Shown here piece by piece: positions 23,032 through 30,186 of a stretch of DNA of 44,470 nucleotides. Positions within the stretch are counted from its first letter, which is position 1; every line of letters begins with the position of its first letter. Origin of the DNA: Candidatus Velthaea versatilis (GTDB taxonomy: Bacteria > Vulcanimicrobiota > Vulcanimicrobiia > Vulcanimicrobiales > Vulcanimicrobiaceae); assembly GCA_003134035.1 (NCBI GenBank), contig PLAE01000235.1, positions 1 to 44,470 of the forward strand. The letters run 5' to 3'. The position numbers and the translations under genes are program-made. Under the pieces are notes generated by a model, which saw nothing but the letters and a program-made list of their open reading frames with translations, did no database searches and had not been told where the DNA came from.

Positions 23032-24072
23032 TCATCGACCGAGCGGGACCGGTTTGAATTGCGCGAGCTCCTCGCGCGTCGAGGGCGGTTTGATCGTTCC
23101 GGCGATGATCATCGCCCGCAGCCGCTTGATCGTCGCGATGCGGTCGGGGGTCATGACGTTTTTGGTGTATTGGAAGGCGGTGAGCCCGACGCCGTCCTCT
23201 TTGAGCCCGAGCACGAGATGGCCGCTGGGCAGTTTCTGCGCGACCGTTTCTTGCGCCAGCCGGAAGACGCCGACGTCGACGCGCTTGATCATGCTCGTGA
23301 GCACCTTGCCGGGCGCGAGCGCGTCCTGATCGGAGTCGACGCCGATGACGTAGTCGCCGGGGCGCGTCTTGACTTGATCGATCGCGCCGATGCCGGCTTT
23401 CCCGGCCGCGACGAACACGACGTCGGCGCCCTGGTCGAACAGCACGCCGGACAATTCCTTGCCCGCGGCGGCGTCGTCGAAGCTGCCGGTGTACTTCACC
23501 GCGACTTTGATGGTGGGATCGATCTCGCGCGCGCCGGCGGCGAAGCCGGCCTCGAATTTACGCAGCAGCGGGATGTCGACCCCGCCCAAAAATGCGACTT
23601 GGTGCGTCTTGCTCGCCATCGCGGCCGCCGCGCCGGCCAGGAACGAGCCGTCCTCCTCTTTGAACGTGACCGAGGCGACGTTGGGCTGATCGACGACCGC
23701 GTCGATGATCGCGAAGTGGCGTGCCGGATACCGTGTCGCGACCTCGTTGACGTCCTTAGCCATCAGAAAGCCGATCGCGAAGATGAGGTCGTACTCTTTG
23801 TTCGCCAGCACGGTGAGATTGGGCTGATAGTCGGATGCCGACTTCGACTGCAGCACCGCGACGTCGGCGTGCAGGTTGTCCTTGGCCGCGAGCAGACCGC
23901 GATAGGCCGAGTCGTTGAAGGAGCGATCGCCCAGGCCGCCCACATCCGTCACCATGCCCAGCCGCGCCGGACCGCCGTCGGCGATCGACTTCGCGTGCGA
24001 ACAGGCCGCGAGCAGAACCGCGCTCCCGGCCAGGATCAATGCGGCATAGACCGGTCGTAAACCGCGTACCAT
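23032..24072 (-). CDS. BMP-family substrate-binding lipoprotein
   Basis: 346 residues, the extracytoplasmic binding protein of the importer (BmpA/PnrA/NupN-like; known members bind purine nucleosides). ATG at 24072 opens a lipoprotein signal with lipobox LLAAC (lipidated Cys about residue 24); the frame extends 44 codons upstream, but those look spurious. Family blocks: VGGLGDRSFNDSAYRG, AIGFLMAKDVNEVA, EEDGSFLAGAAAA, VFVAAGKAGIGAID and YVIGVDSDQD. It is the first gene of a four-gene operon and divergent from the AI-2E family gene across 61 bases. Confidence 0.94.
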   Translation of the reverse strand: MVRGLRPVYAALILAGSAVLLAACSHAKSIADGGPARLGMVTDVGGLGDRSFNDSAYRGLLAAKDNLHADVAVLQSKSASDYQPNLTVLANKEYDLIFAIGFLMAKDVNEVATRYPARHFAIIDAVVDQPNVASVTFKEEDGSFLAGAAAAMASKTHQVAFLGGVDIPLLRKFEAGFAAGAREIDPTIKVAVKYTGSFDDAAAGKELSGVLFDQGADVVFVAAGKAGIGAIDQVKTRPGDYVIGVDSDQDALAPGKVLTSMIKRVDVGVFRLAQETVAQKLPSGHLVLGLKEDGVGLTAFQYTKNVMTPDRIATIKRLRAMIIAGTIKPPSTREELAQFKPVPLGR

Positions 24073-24133
24073 CGGAAACGGACTACCGCCTAATATGCGG
24101 GTTGGCCTTTCGACAAACGCGAAGCGCCTCCCG

Positions 24134-25306
24134 ATGAATGTCCCCGCCGCGCGTAAGGGACCGCCGCCGCGCAGGCCGATCACGCGCGGCGAGCGGCGCG
24201 TCACCTACGCACTCAAGGTCCTCGTCGTCGTCGCGCTCGCGATCTATCTGATCGTCGGCATGCTCAACTTCTTCGCCGCGATTCGGACGACCGGACTGCT
24301 CGTGGTCGGCTCGGTCTTTTTCGCCTACCTCATCTATCCGCTCGTCCGCCGGCTCAACGAACGCGTGAACCTGGCCTGGTCGATCGCGATCGTGTACGTC
24401 ATCATCGCGCTGTTCCTGGTGTTCGCGGTGCTGCTGATCGTGCCGCCGCTCGTCGACGAATCGCAGCGGCTCGCGCAGCAGTTTCCGTCGTTCGTCAACA
24501 AGGCGCAAGACGAATTGGCGCACCCCACGAATCGGCTGCTGCTGCGCATTCCGCCGGCGTCGCGCGACTATCTCGCGAGCTTGCCCAGCCAAGTCGGTTC
24601 GCTGATTCAGACCTACGGCATCGACGCGGCGCAGCGGACCTTCACGATCGTGCTGTCGGGCATTTCGGTGCTCGCGACGCTCATCATCGTGCCGGTGCTC
24701 TCGGCGTACATGCTCATCGACGCCGGCAACGTGCGGCGGCAAGTGCTGGGGTTGTTCGCGGCCAAGCACCGCGCGAAGACCGAAGCGATCGTCGACGACC
24801 TCGACAAGGTCTTGGGCGGATTCGTGCGCGGCCAGCTCATCGACGGCGCGATCGTCGGGTTGATGATCTTCACCATGCTCGCGATCATGCACGTGCCGTA
24901 CGCGCTGCTCATCGGCGTCGCGGCGGCGATCCTCAACTTCATTCCGTACGCCGGCGCCGTGGTGGGCTTCATTCCGTCGGTCGTGCTCGCGCTGCTCGTC
25001 AACGGCCCGACCAACGCGCTCATCGTCGCGGGGCTGTTCGCGGTCATCCAGCAAGTCGATGGAAATCTTGTCGCGCCGCGCGTGCTCAAAGATAATGTCG
25101 GGCTCTCGCCGCTCTACATCATCCTCGCGATCTTGATCGGTTCGGAGCTGTTCGGCTTGGCCGGTACGTTTTTGTCGGTTCCGGTCGCCGCGATGCTGCG
25201 CGTGCTGCGCGAGCATCTCATTCCCCAGCCCGTTTCGGAGGCGGAAGCGCCGCCGGCGCTGACCCGCAAGCCGCTGCGCAGCACGCAGCCCGGGAAGGTC
25301 ACTTGA
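24134..25306 (+). CDS. AI-2E family transporter-like membrane protein
   Basis: 390 residues of the AI-2E/PerM/UPF0118 family: an N-terminal helix pair (LKVLVVVALAIYLIVGMLNF), a large extracytoplasmic region with LIVPPLVDESQRLAQQFP, and a C-terminal membrane block with FIPYAGAVVGFIPSVVLAL and LVAPRVLKDNVGLSPLYII (the latter is strongly conserved). Members include TqsA-like exporters and Na+/H+ antiporters, so AI-2 should not be assumed as the substrate. ATG at 24134 is chosen, with an alternative at 24095; neither has a strong ribosome-binding site. Its stop overlaps the arginase start (TGATG). Confidence 0.88.
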   Translation: MNVPAARKGPPPRRPITRGERRVTYALKVLVVVALAIYLIVGMLNFFAAIRTTGLLVVGSVFFAYLIYPLVRRLNERVNLAWSIAIVYVIIALFLVFAVLLIVPPLVDESQRLAQQFPSFVNKAQDELAHPTNRLLLRIPPASRDYLASLPSQVGSLIQTYGIDAAQRTFTIVLSGISVLATLIIVPVLSAYMLIDAGNVRRQVLGLFAAKHRAKTEAIVDDLDKVLGGFVRGQLIDGAIVGLMIFTMLAIMHVPYALLIGVAAAILNFIPYAGAVVGFIPSVVLALLVNGPTNALIVAGLFAVIQQVDGNLVAPRVLKDNVGLSPLYIILAILIGSELFGLAGTFLSVPVAAMLRVLREHLIPQPVSEAEAPPALTRKPLRSTQPGKVT

Positions 25307-26175
25307 TGCGCGTTCGAGCGGTCGACGTCGTCGGCGTGCCGATGGATCTGGGCGCCGACCGCCGCGGCGTCGATATGGGACCCTCCGCGATCCGTTACGC
25401 CAAACTCAAAGAGTCGCTCGAGCGGCTGGGCATCGTGGTGAGCGATCACGGCAACCTCGTCGTTCCGCAGCCCGAATCGGCCTCGACCGAAATGCAGAAC
25501 GCGAAGTATTTGCCGATCATCCAGGCGGTGTGCGACGAGCTTGCGGGCATCGTCGAGACGATCGTGCGCGCGGACCGTTTTCCGCTCGTGCTCGGCGGCG
25601 ACCACTCGATCGCGATCGGCACCCTGGCGGGTGTCGCGAGCGGCCGCGGGGAGATGCCGGGCGTCATTTGGGTCGACGCGCACGGCGACATCAATACGCC
25701 GCTGAGTTCGCCCAGCGGCAACGTGCACGGCATGCCGGTGCATTTCGCGCTCGAGGCGCAAAGCGTCTCGCCCGAACGGATCGTGTTCATCGGTTTGCGC
25801 GACGTGGACGAAGGCGAACGGCGGATCATCAAGGAGCGGGGCGTCAAAGCGTTCACGATGTCGGATATCGACCGGCTTGGCATGAGCCGAGTGATCGACG
25901 AAGCGCTGGCCATCGCCGGCCGCGGCCCGAACTCCCTGCACGTCAGCTTCGATATGGACGGCATCGATCCGAGCGAGGCGCCGGGCGTCGGCACCGCCGT
26001 GCGCGGCGGGATCAGCTATCGCGAAGCGCACTTCCTCATGGAAGCGGTGGCGGCTTCGAACACGCTGGGCTCGCTGGAGATCACCGAGATCAATCCGATT
26101 TTCGACCGCGAGAATCAAACGGCGATTTTAGCGGTCGAGCTTATCTCTAGCGCCTTGGGGAAGACGACGCTTTAA
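25306..26175 (+). CDS. rocF: Arginase
   Basis: 289 residues of the ureohydrolase family; hydrolyses arginine to ornithine and urea with a binuclear manganese centre. Metal ligand motifs are present in order: GGDHSIAIGT (His), VDAHGDIN (Asp-His-Asp) and SFDMDGIDPSEAPGVGTAVRGG (Asp-Asp), shown here as SFDMDGIDP and EAPGVGT. PSGNVHGMPV is the substrate-side loop. Features favour arginase over agmatinase or formiminoglutamase, including the N-terminal GVPMDLGADRRGVDMGPSAI. It is translationally coupled (TGATG) to the AI-2E family gene. No ornithine transcarbamylase or urease genes are in the window. Confidence 0.93.
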   Translation: MRVRAVDVVGVPMDLGADRRGVDMGPSAIRYAKLKESLERLGIVVSDHGNLVVPQPESASTEMQNAKYLPIIQAVCDELAGIVETIVRADRFPLVLGGDHSIAIGTLAGVASGRGEMPGVIWVDAHGDINTPLSSPSGNVHGMPVHFALEAQSVSPERIVFIGLRDVDEGERRIIKERGVKAFTMSDIDRLGMSRVIDEALAIAGRGPNSLHVSFDMDGIDPSEAPGVGTAVRGGISYREAHFLMEAVAASNTLGSLEITEINPIFDRENQTAILAVELISSALGKTTL

Positions 26176-26331
26176 TTTAAGGGCTAGCCACCCGCAGCGC
26201 TGGGAGGGAGACCGGCGACTCGCAGGTTCCGGCACGCGACGTTTTAAGTTGACACTAGGCCAAATGGAGGCACGACGCGAGCCTTGCTTGGCCGAACGTC
26301 ACAGAAGCTGCTCTCGCTTAAGGAGTTGACG

Positions 26332-27543
26332 ATGCAAGTTGGAACGCGATCCGGATTACAAAGCGCCGCCGACGCGGTGCTGCGCAACGTGGTCGAACCC
26401 GGCGACGGCCGGCAAGGTGTCCCCGGCGTGGTCGCGATGGCGACCGACCGCAACGGCAATACCTACGAAGGTGCCGCTGGCGTCCGCGAACTCGGCAAGC
26501 CGCAGGCGATGACCACCGATACGGTCGTGTGCCTCTGGTCCACGACCAAGGCGATCACCGGTGCGGCCGTGATGCAACTCGTCGAGGCGGGCACGATCGG
26601 CCTCGACGATCCGGCCAAGAAATACGTCCCCGAATTAGCCGACGTCAAGGTGCTCGACGGATTCGATGCCGCCGGCGAACCCCGACTGCGCGCGCCCAAA
26701 TCGGACGTAACCGTCGGCCAATTGCTGCTGCACACCGCCGGTTTCGGTTATGACATCTTCAACCCGGAGCTCATCAAATACGGCCAGAAGAAAAAGGTCC
26801 CCAGCGTCGCGACGAGCACGACGGCGTCGCTGCGCACGCCGCTGCTGTTCGATCCCGGCGAGCGCTGGGAGTATGGCGTGAACATCGACTGGGCGGGCAA
26901 AGTCGTCGAAGGCGCCACCGGCAAACGCTTGGGCGAGGTGATGCGCGAGCGTATCTTCGCGCCGCTGGGCATGAGCGAGACCGGCTTCGAGCTTCAGCCG
27001 GGCCAGCGCGAGCGCAAGGCCACCACTCACAACCGCGACACGAACGGGAAGCTCACGCCGAATCCCGCGTTCGAGCTGCCACCGGATCCCGAGCAGCACA
27101 TGGGCGGCCACGGCCTCTACTCGACGGTCGGCGACTACACGAAGTTCATTCGGCTGATCCTCAACGACGGCGCGGCGCCCGACGGCACGCGCGTGCTCAA
27201 GCCGGAGACCGTCGCGGCGATGGCGGCCAACGGGTTGGGGAACCTCAAAATTAAACTGCTGCCCGGTGCGATTCCCAGTCTCTCGCACGATGCCGAGTTT
27301 TTCCCCGGGATGCCCAAGTCGTGGGGCTACACCTGGATGATCAACGACGAAGATGCGCCGACGGGCCGGCCCGCGGGCGCACTCGCCTGGGCCGGATTAG
27401 CGAATCTGTTCTACTGGATCGACCGCAAGAACGGCATCGGCGGCTTCTGGGCCACGCAGATTCTACCGTTCATCGACGAAATCTCCGTCCCGGGCTACCT
27501 CGACTTCGAGACGGCCGTGTATCGCAACCAGAATAACCGCTAG
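26332..27543 (+). CDS. EstB-like serine hydrolase (beta-lactamase class C fold)
   Basis: 403 residues, cytoplasmic by lack of a signal peptide. The nucleophile motif is S70-TTK73 (LWSTTKAITG) and the tyrosine motif Y181 in WEYGVNID; the third motif lies in LAWAGLANLFYWID, which matches the W-x-G type seen in EstB esterases rather than the KTG of beta-lactamases. Such enzymes are usually short-chain esterases or D-aminopeptidase-like hydrolases. AAGGAG six bases before the ATG fixes the start. The stop is followed at 17 bases by the second copy of the 53-bp repeat. Confidence 0.9.
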   Translation: MQVGTRSGLQSAADAVLRNVVEPGDGRQGVPGVVAMATDRNGNTYEGAAGVRELGKPQAMTTDTVVCLWSTTKAITGAAVMQLVEAGTIGLDDPAKKYVPELADVKVLDGFDAAGEPRLRAPKSDVTVGQLLLHTAGFGYDIFNPELIKYGQKKKVPSVATSTTASLRTPLLFDPGERWEYGVNIDWAGKVVEGATGKRLGEVMRERIFAPLGMSETGFELQPGQRERKATTHNRDTNGKLTPNPAFELPPDPEQHMGGHGLYSTVGDYTKFIRLILNDGAAPDGTRVLKPETVAAMAANGLGNLKIKLLPGAIPSLSHDAEFFPGMPKSWGYTWMINDEDAPTGRPAGALAWAGLANLFYWIDRKNGIGGFWATQILPFIDEISVPGYLDFETAVYRNQNNR

Positions 27544-27559
27544 CTGTCGGGCTTCGCGC

Positions 27560-27612
27560 GACGGGCGGCTCGCGGCGCAGCCGCAAACGCCACGGATCGA
27601 CGAAGTCGATCC
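27560..27612. repeat. 53-bp two-hairpin dispersed repeat, copy 2
   Basis: Identical at 49 of 53 positions to 14196-14248. Here the second palindrome is perfect, GGATCGAC-gaa-GTCGATCC, and the first is the same GCGGCT..AGCCGC stem. It lies between the convergent EstB-like gene and the DoxX-like gene. Confidence 0.9.
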
Positions 27613-27696
27613 TCCTACATCCTAAATCCTCTTCGCAAAAGCCGCTCCGGGCGCGCGAGCGCCCGTGAGCGGCGCGGTGACGTGCGCTGGGAACGA

Positions 27697-28212
27697 TTAG
27701 GCGAAGTAGCGCAGCAGACGTGAGCGCGGGAAACGTTCGATGAGCCGGCCGTCCAGGCCGAATTTTCGACCTGCGGCGGTGCCGATGCAGATCGTCGCGG
27801 CGACGATGAGCATCGCGTTGTAGCCGATCGTGTCGGTGCCCGCGCGGCCGGCGACGGCGATGTTGACCAAGGCGCGCAGGATCGCGATCGTCGCGCCCGC
27901 GCGCACGAAGAAACCCAGTCCGAGCGACAGGCCCGCGGCGGCGTCGGCGGCGGCGATGAGCAGTGCGAAAAGCGCGGCATGCGGGACCACGTACCATCCC
28001 AGGAGTTGCGCGACGCGCGAGTCGATGGCGGTGTGCACGAAGGTCGTTTGAATACGCGCTACGAGATCACCACCGTGCAGAAAGGCTGCGTGAAACTTCG
28101 CGTCCTTGCCGACGAAGGCGCTGTCGAGCCAGGCCAGACTCGAACATAGTCTCAGCCAGACGACCGCGGATTTCGTATTTTGAACCGTGGTACGTCGAAC
28201 GGCAAAAAGCAT
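27697..28212 (-). CDS. DoxX/DoxD-like membrane protein
   Basis: 171 residues with four hydrophobic helices: one at SAVVWLRLCSSLAWLDSAF, then FALLIAAADAAAGLSLGLGF, ATIAILRALVNIAVA and NAMLIVAATICIGTA. The early pattern (RL..SLAWLDSAFVGKDAKF) and the late YNAMLIVAA resemble the DoxX / small subunit of thiosulfate:quinone oxidoreductase group. The frame is open to 28464, but ATG at 28212 is the start of homology, with AAGGAGGT 13 bases before it (longer than usual). Function in this organism is unknown. Confidence 0.68.
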   Translation of the reverse strand: MLFAVRRTTVQNTKSAVVWLRLCSSLAWLDSAFVGKDAKFHAAFLHGGDLVARIQTTFVHTAIDSRVAQLLGWYVVPHAALFALLIAAADAAAGLSLGLGFFVRAGATIAILRALVNIAVAGRAGTDTIGYNAMLIVAATICIGTAAGRKFGLDGRLIERFPRSRLLRYFA

Positions 28213-28414
28213 GCTTGGTCTGTTTACCTCCTTGCCCGGGGCAATCTTGCCGAGCGGCCGGTTTATCCTCGCAATGCTGCTGTCGCCGCGATCCGGAAAG
28301 ATTCGCCGTTTTGCGTCAGCGCGACGAGCGGCGGCGTGTTGTTTCTGCGTGCGGTCACGCCACGGGGTTTTTCGCCTGCTTGAGAAACCTTCACCCGTAA
28401 TCGGAGGAGAACCA

Positions 28415-29509
28415 ATGGCAACGGCAGCCGCGGAGTATCGCCTTTCAAGCGAAGACCGCCTCAAGAACTTCGTCCGGACCGTCCTCGCGAAAGTCGACGT
28501 CGATCCCGCCGACGCCGCGATCGTCGCCGACGTGCTGGTCGCCTCGGATTTGCGCGGGATCGAATCGCACGGGGTCGCGCGGCTGCAGACGTATTACGTG
28601 AGCCGCTTGCGCGCCGGCCGGATCGCTGCTCGTCCGCACGTCGAGACGGTTCGTGAGACCGGCACTTCGATTCTCGTTGACGCCGGCAACGGTCTGGGCC
28701 ACCCGGCCGCGAAACGGACGATGGAGTCCCTCATCGCCAAGGCGCGCGAGCACGGTGCGGCATTTGGCGCGGTCCGCAACTCCAACCATTTCGGCATCGC
28801 GGGCTATTACGCGATGCTCGCGCTCGAGCACGACCTCGTCGGGATGGCTTCCACGAACAGCGTGCGCTTCGGCGCACCGACCTACGGCCGCGCGATCATG
28901 CTGGGAACCAATCCGTTCGCATACGCGGTGCCGGCCGGCCAGGAGCCGGCCTTCGTGCTCGATATCGCCACCACGACCGTGCCGCGCGGCAAGCTCGAGG
29001 TCTACAAACGCAAAGGTCTGCCGCTGCGTCCCGGCTGGGCGATCGATGCCGAGGGTCACGAAACGCTCGACCCGGCGGTCGCCCTGAAGGGCGCGCTGCT
29101 TCCGCTGGGCGGTCTGGGGGTCGATACCGGCGGCCACAAGGGCTACGGCCTCGGGATGCTGGCCGACATTTTCTGCGGCGTGCTCTCCGGCGGGAAGTTC
29201 GGCGCCGGGCTGCCGCTGCCAACCGACCCGCCGGCCCCGGGCCCGATCTCGCACTGGTTCGCCGCGTTCCGAGTCGACGGCTTTCGCGAGGTGGCCGCGT
29301 TCAAAGCCGACATGGATAAACAGTTGCGGGCCTTCAAGGACTCGCCCAAAGCCCCGGGCGCCGAACGCATCTACGTGGCCGGCGAGATCGAGCACGAGAA
29401 GACGCTTGAACATCGGCGCACCGGGGTTCCCGTGCACAACGCGGTCTGGAACGAACTCGAGCAACTTGCCGGCGACCTCGGCGTGCCCTTCGACATCGCG
29501 CGCGACTGA
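28415..29509 (+). CDS. LDH2/MDH2 family oxidoreductase
   Basis: 364 residues of the malate/(S)-lactate/ureidoglycolate dehydrogenase family, NAD(P)-dependent 2-hydroxyacid oxidation with a fold unrelated to the classical lactate dehydrogenases. Blocks: ESHGVARLQTYYVSRLRAGR, VRNSNHFGIAGYYAMLALEH, GTNPFAYAVPA, DIATTTVPRGKLEVYKRKG and GGHKGYGLGMLADIFCGVLS. GGAGGA six bases upstream of ATG at 28415 fixes the start. The specific 2-hydroxyacid is not visible. Divergent from the DoxX-like gene. Confidence 0.92.
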   Translation: MATAAAEYRLSSEDRLKNFVRTVLAKVDVDPADAAIVADVLVASDLRGIESHGVARLQTYYVSRLRAGRIAARPHVETVRETGTSILVDAGNGLGHPAAKRTMESLIAKAREHGAAFGAVRNSNHFGIAGYYAMLALEHDLVGMASTNSVRFGAPTYGRAIMLGTNPFAYAVPAGQEPAFVLDIATTTVPRGKLEVYKRKGLPLRPGWAIDAEGHETLDPAVALKGALLPLGGLGVDTGGHKGYGLGMLADIFCGVLSGGKFGAGLPLPTDPPAPGPISHWFAAFRVDGFREVAAFKADMDKQLRAFKDSPKAPGAERIYVAGEIEHEKTLEHRRTGVPVHNAVWNELEQLAGDLGVPFDIARD

Positions 29510-29629
29510 TCGCGTGTCGCGCCGGGGCTGCGGCGCGCTCATTAAGGCAATCCTAACCAATCGCCGATACACCGGATGGAGCACTTCGGGCCACGCCCGG
29601 TAGCGCCGGCCGGAAGGACGAGCGAATCT

Positions 29630-30163
29630 GTGATAGCGACCCTTGCCGGCCCCGTCTTCGAGTTGACGCATGCCGAGCTCGACGAATTGCCCTGCGGCGT
29701 TATCACGCTCGACCGCCGGGGCAAAATCTTGCGCTACAACCAGGCGGAAGAGAAGATCGCGCGCCGCTCGTCGACGGCGACCATCGGTTTGGACTTTTTC
29801 ACCGACGTTGCGCCGTGCGCGAACGTGCAAGCCTTTCGCGGCCGCTTCGACGAATTCGCTCAAGCCCGCGACTCGGGCGCCGAAAGTTTCGACTTTTCAT
29901 TTAACTTTCGCTGGGGCCGGCACGACGTTTCAATCACGATGCTGCGCAAAGCGGCGCACGAAGAGATCAACATCATCGTCCGGGGACGCTCGCTCTCCGG
30001 CGCCGAGACGGCTGCGGATACGGCGCCGCCGCAACCCGCGGAACCGCTCTTGCGGCCGTTTGAGCGGGACGGCACCAATGCCGCCATCTTCGGCGTGCGT
30101 GAACTTCCCGCGCACACCCGGGTTCGGCTGGGTAGCCCGCACGAAGCGCCCTGCGCCGTCTGA
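29630..30163 (+). CDS. PYP-like PAS sensor domain, N-terminal part of a split gene
   Basis: About 177 residues from a GTG at 29630 (GGAAGG 12 bases upstream); an ATG at 29576 in the same frame lacks a ribosome-binding site. The domain reads LDELPCGVITLDRRGKILRY, NQAEEKIARR, STATIGLDFFTDVAPCANVQ. Aligned without gaps to photoactive yellow protein, it keeps the Tyr42, Glu46, Arg52 and Cys69 equivalents (counted from the ATG at 29576: Y54, E58, R64, C81; Cys codon 29816-29818), with Thr50 as Ala, Tyr94 as Phe and Met100 as Trp. After this domain the frame enters a second PAS (AAIFGVRELPAHTRV) and stops at 30161. The rest of that PAS continues in the next gene in another frame, so this is half of a frame-shifted gene. 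Confidence 0.8.
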   Translation: MIATLAGPVFELTHAELDELPCGVITLDRRGKILRYNQAEEKIARRSSTATIGLDFFTDVAPCANVQAFRGRFDEFAQARDSGAESFDFSFNFRWGRHDVSITMLRKAAHEEINIIVRGRSLSGAETAADTAPPQPAEPLLRPFERDGTNAAIFGVRELPAHTRVRLGSPHEAPCAV

Positions 30164-30186
30164 TACATGCGGACGATGCGCCTGCC

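Noticed and set aside
22465-24060. A 531-codon open frame on the plus strand opposite the BMP importer genes
   Set aside because: It is the antisense of real, family-matching genes (lipoprotein and ATPase). Its composition is rich in Arg, Asp and His, as expected for a shadow frame at high GC, and it has no recognisable domain.
24073-24133. Purine riboswitch ahead of the nucleoside importer operon
   Set aside because: Only 61 bases separate the two divergent starts; there is no room for an aptamer and no recognisable purine-riboswitch core.
26249-26278. TTGACA at 26249-26254 as a promoter for the EstB-like gene
   Set aside because: No -10-like hexamer lies 16-18 bases downstream (the region reads ACGACG), so only a -35 match remains.
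28445-29863. A 472-codon minus-strand frame opposite the LDH2/MDH2 gene
   Set aside because: The plus-strand protein has all LDH2 family blocks and a strong ribosome-binding site; the minus frame is an artefact of codon bias.
30148-30160. Programmed ribosomal frameshift joining the PAS sensor and GGDEF-EAL parts
   Set aside because: There is no slippery heptamer; the site reads GCGCCCTGCG and no stimulatory structure is obvious. A mutation or sequence error is simpler.
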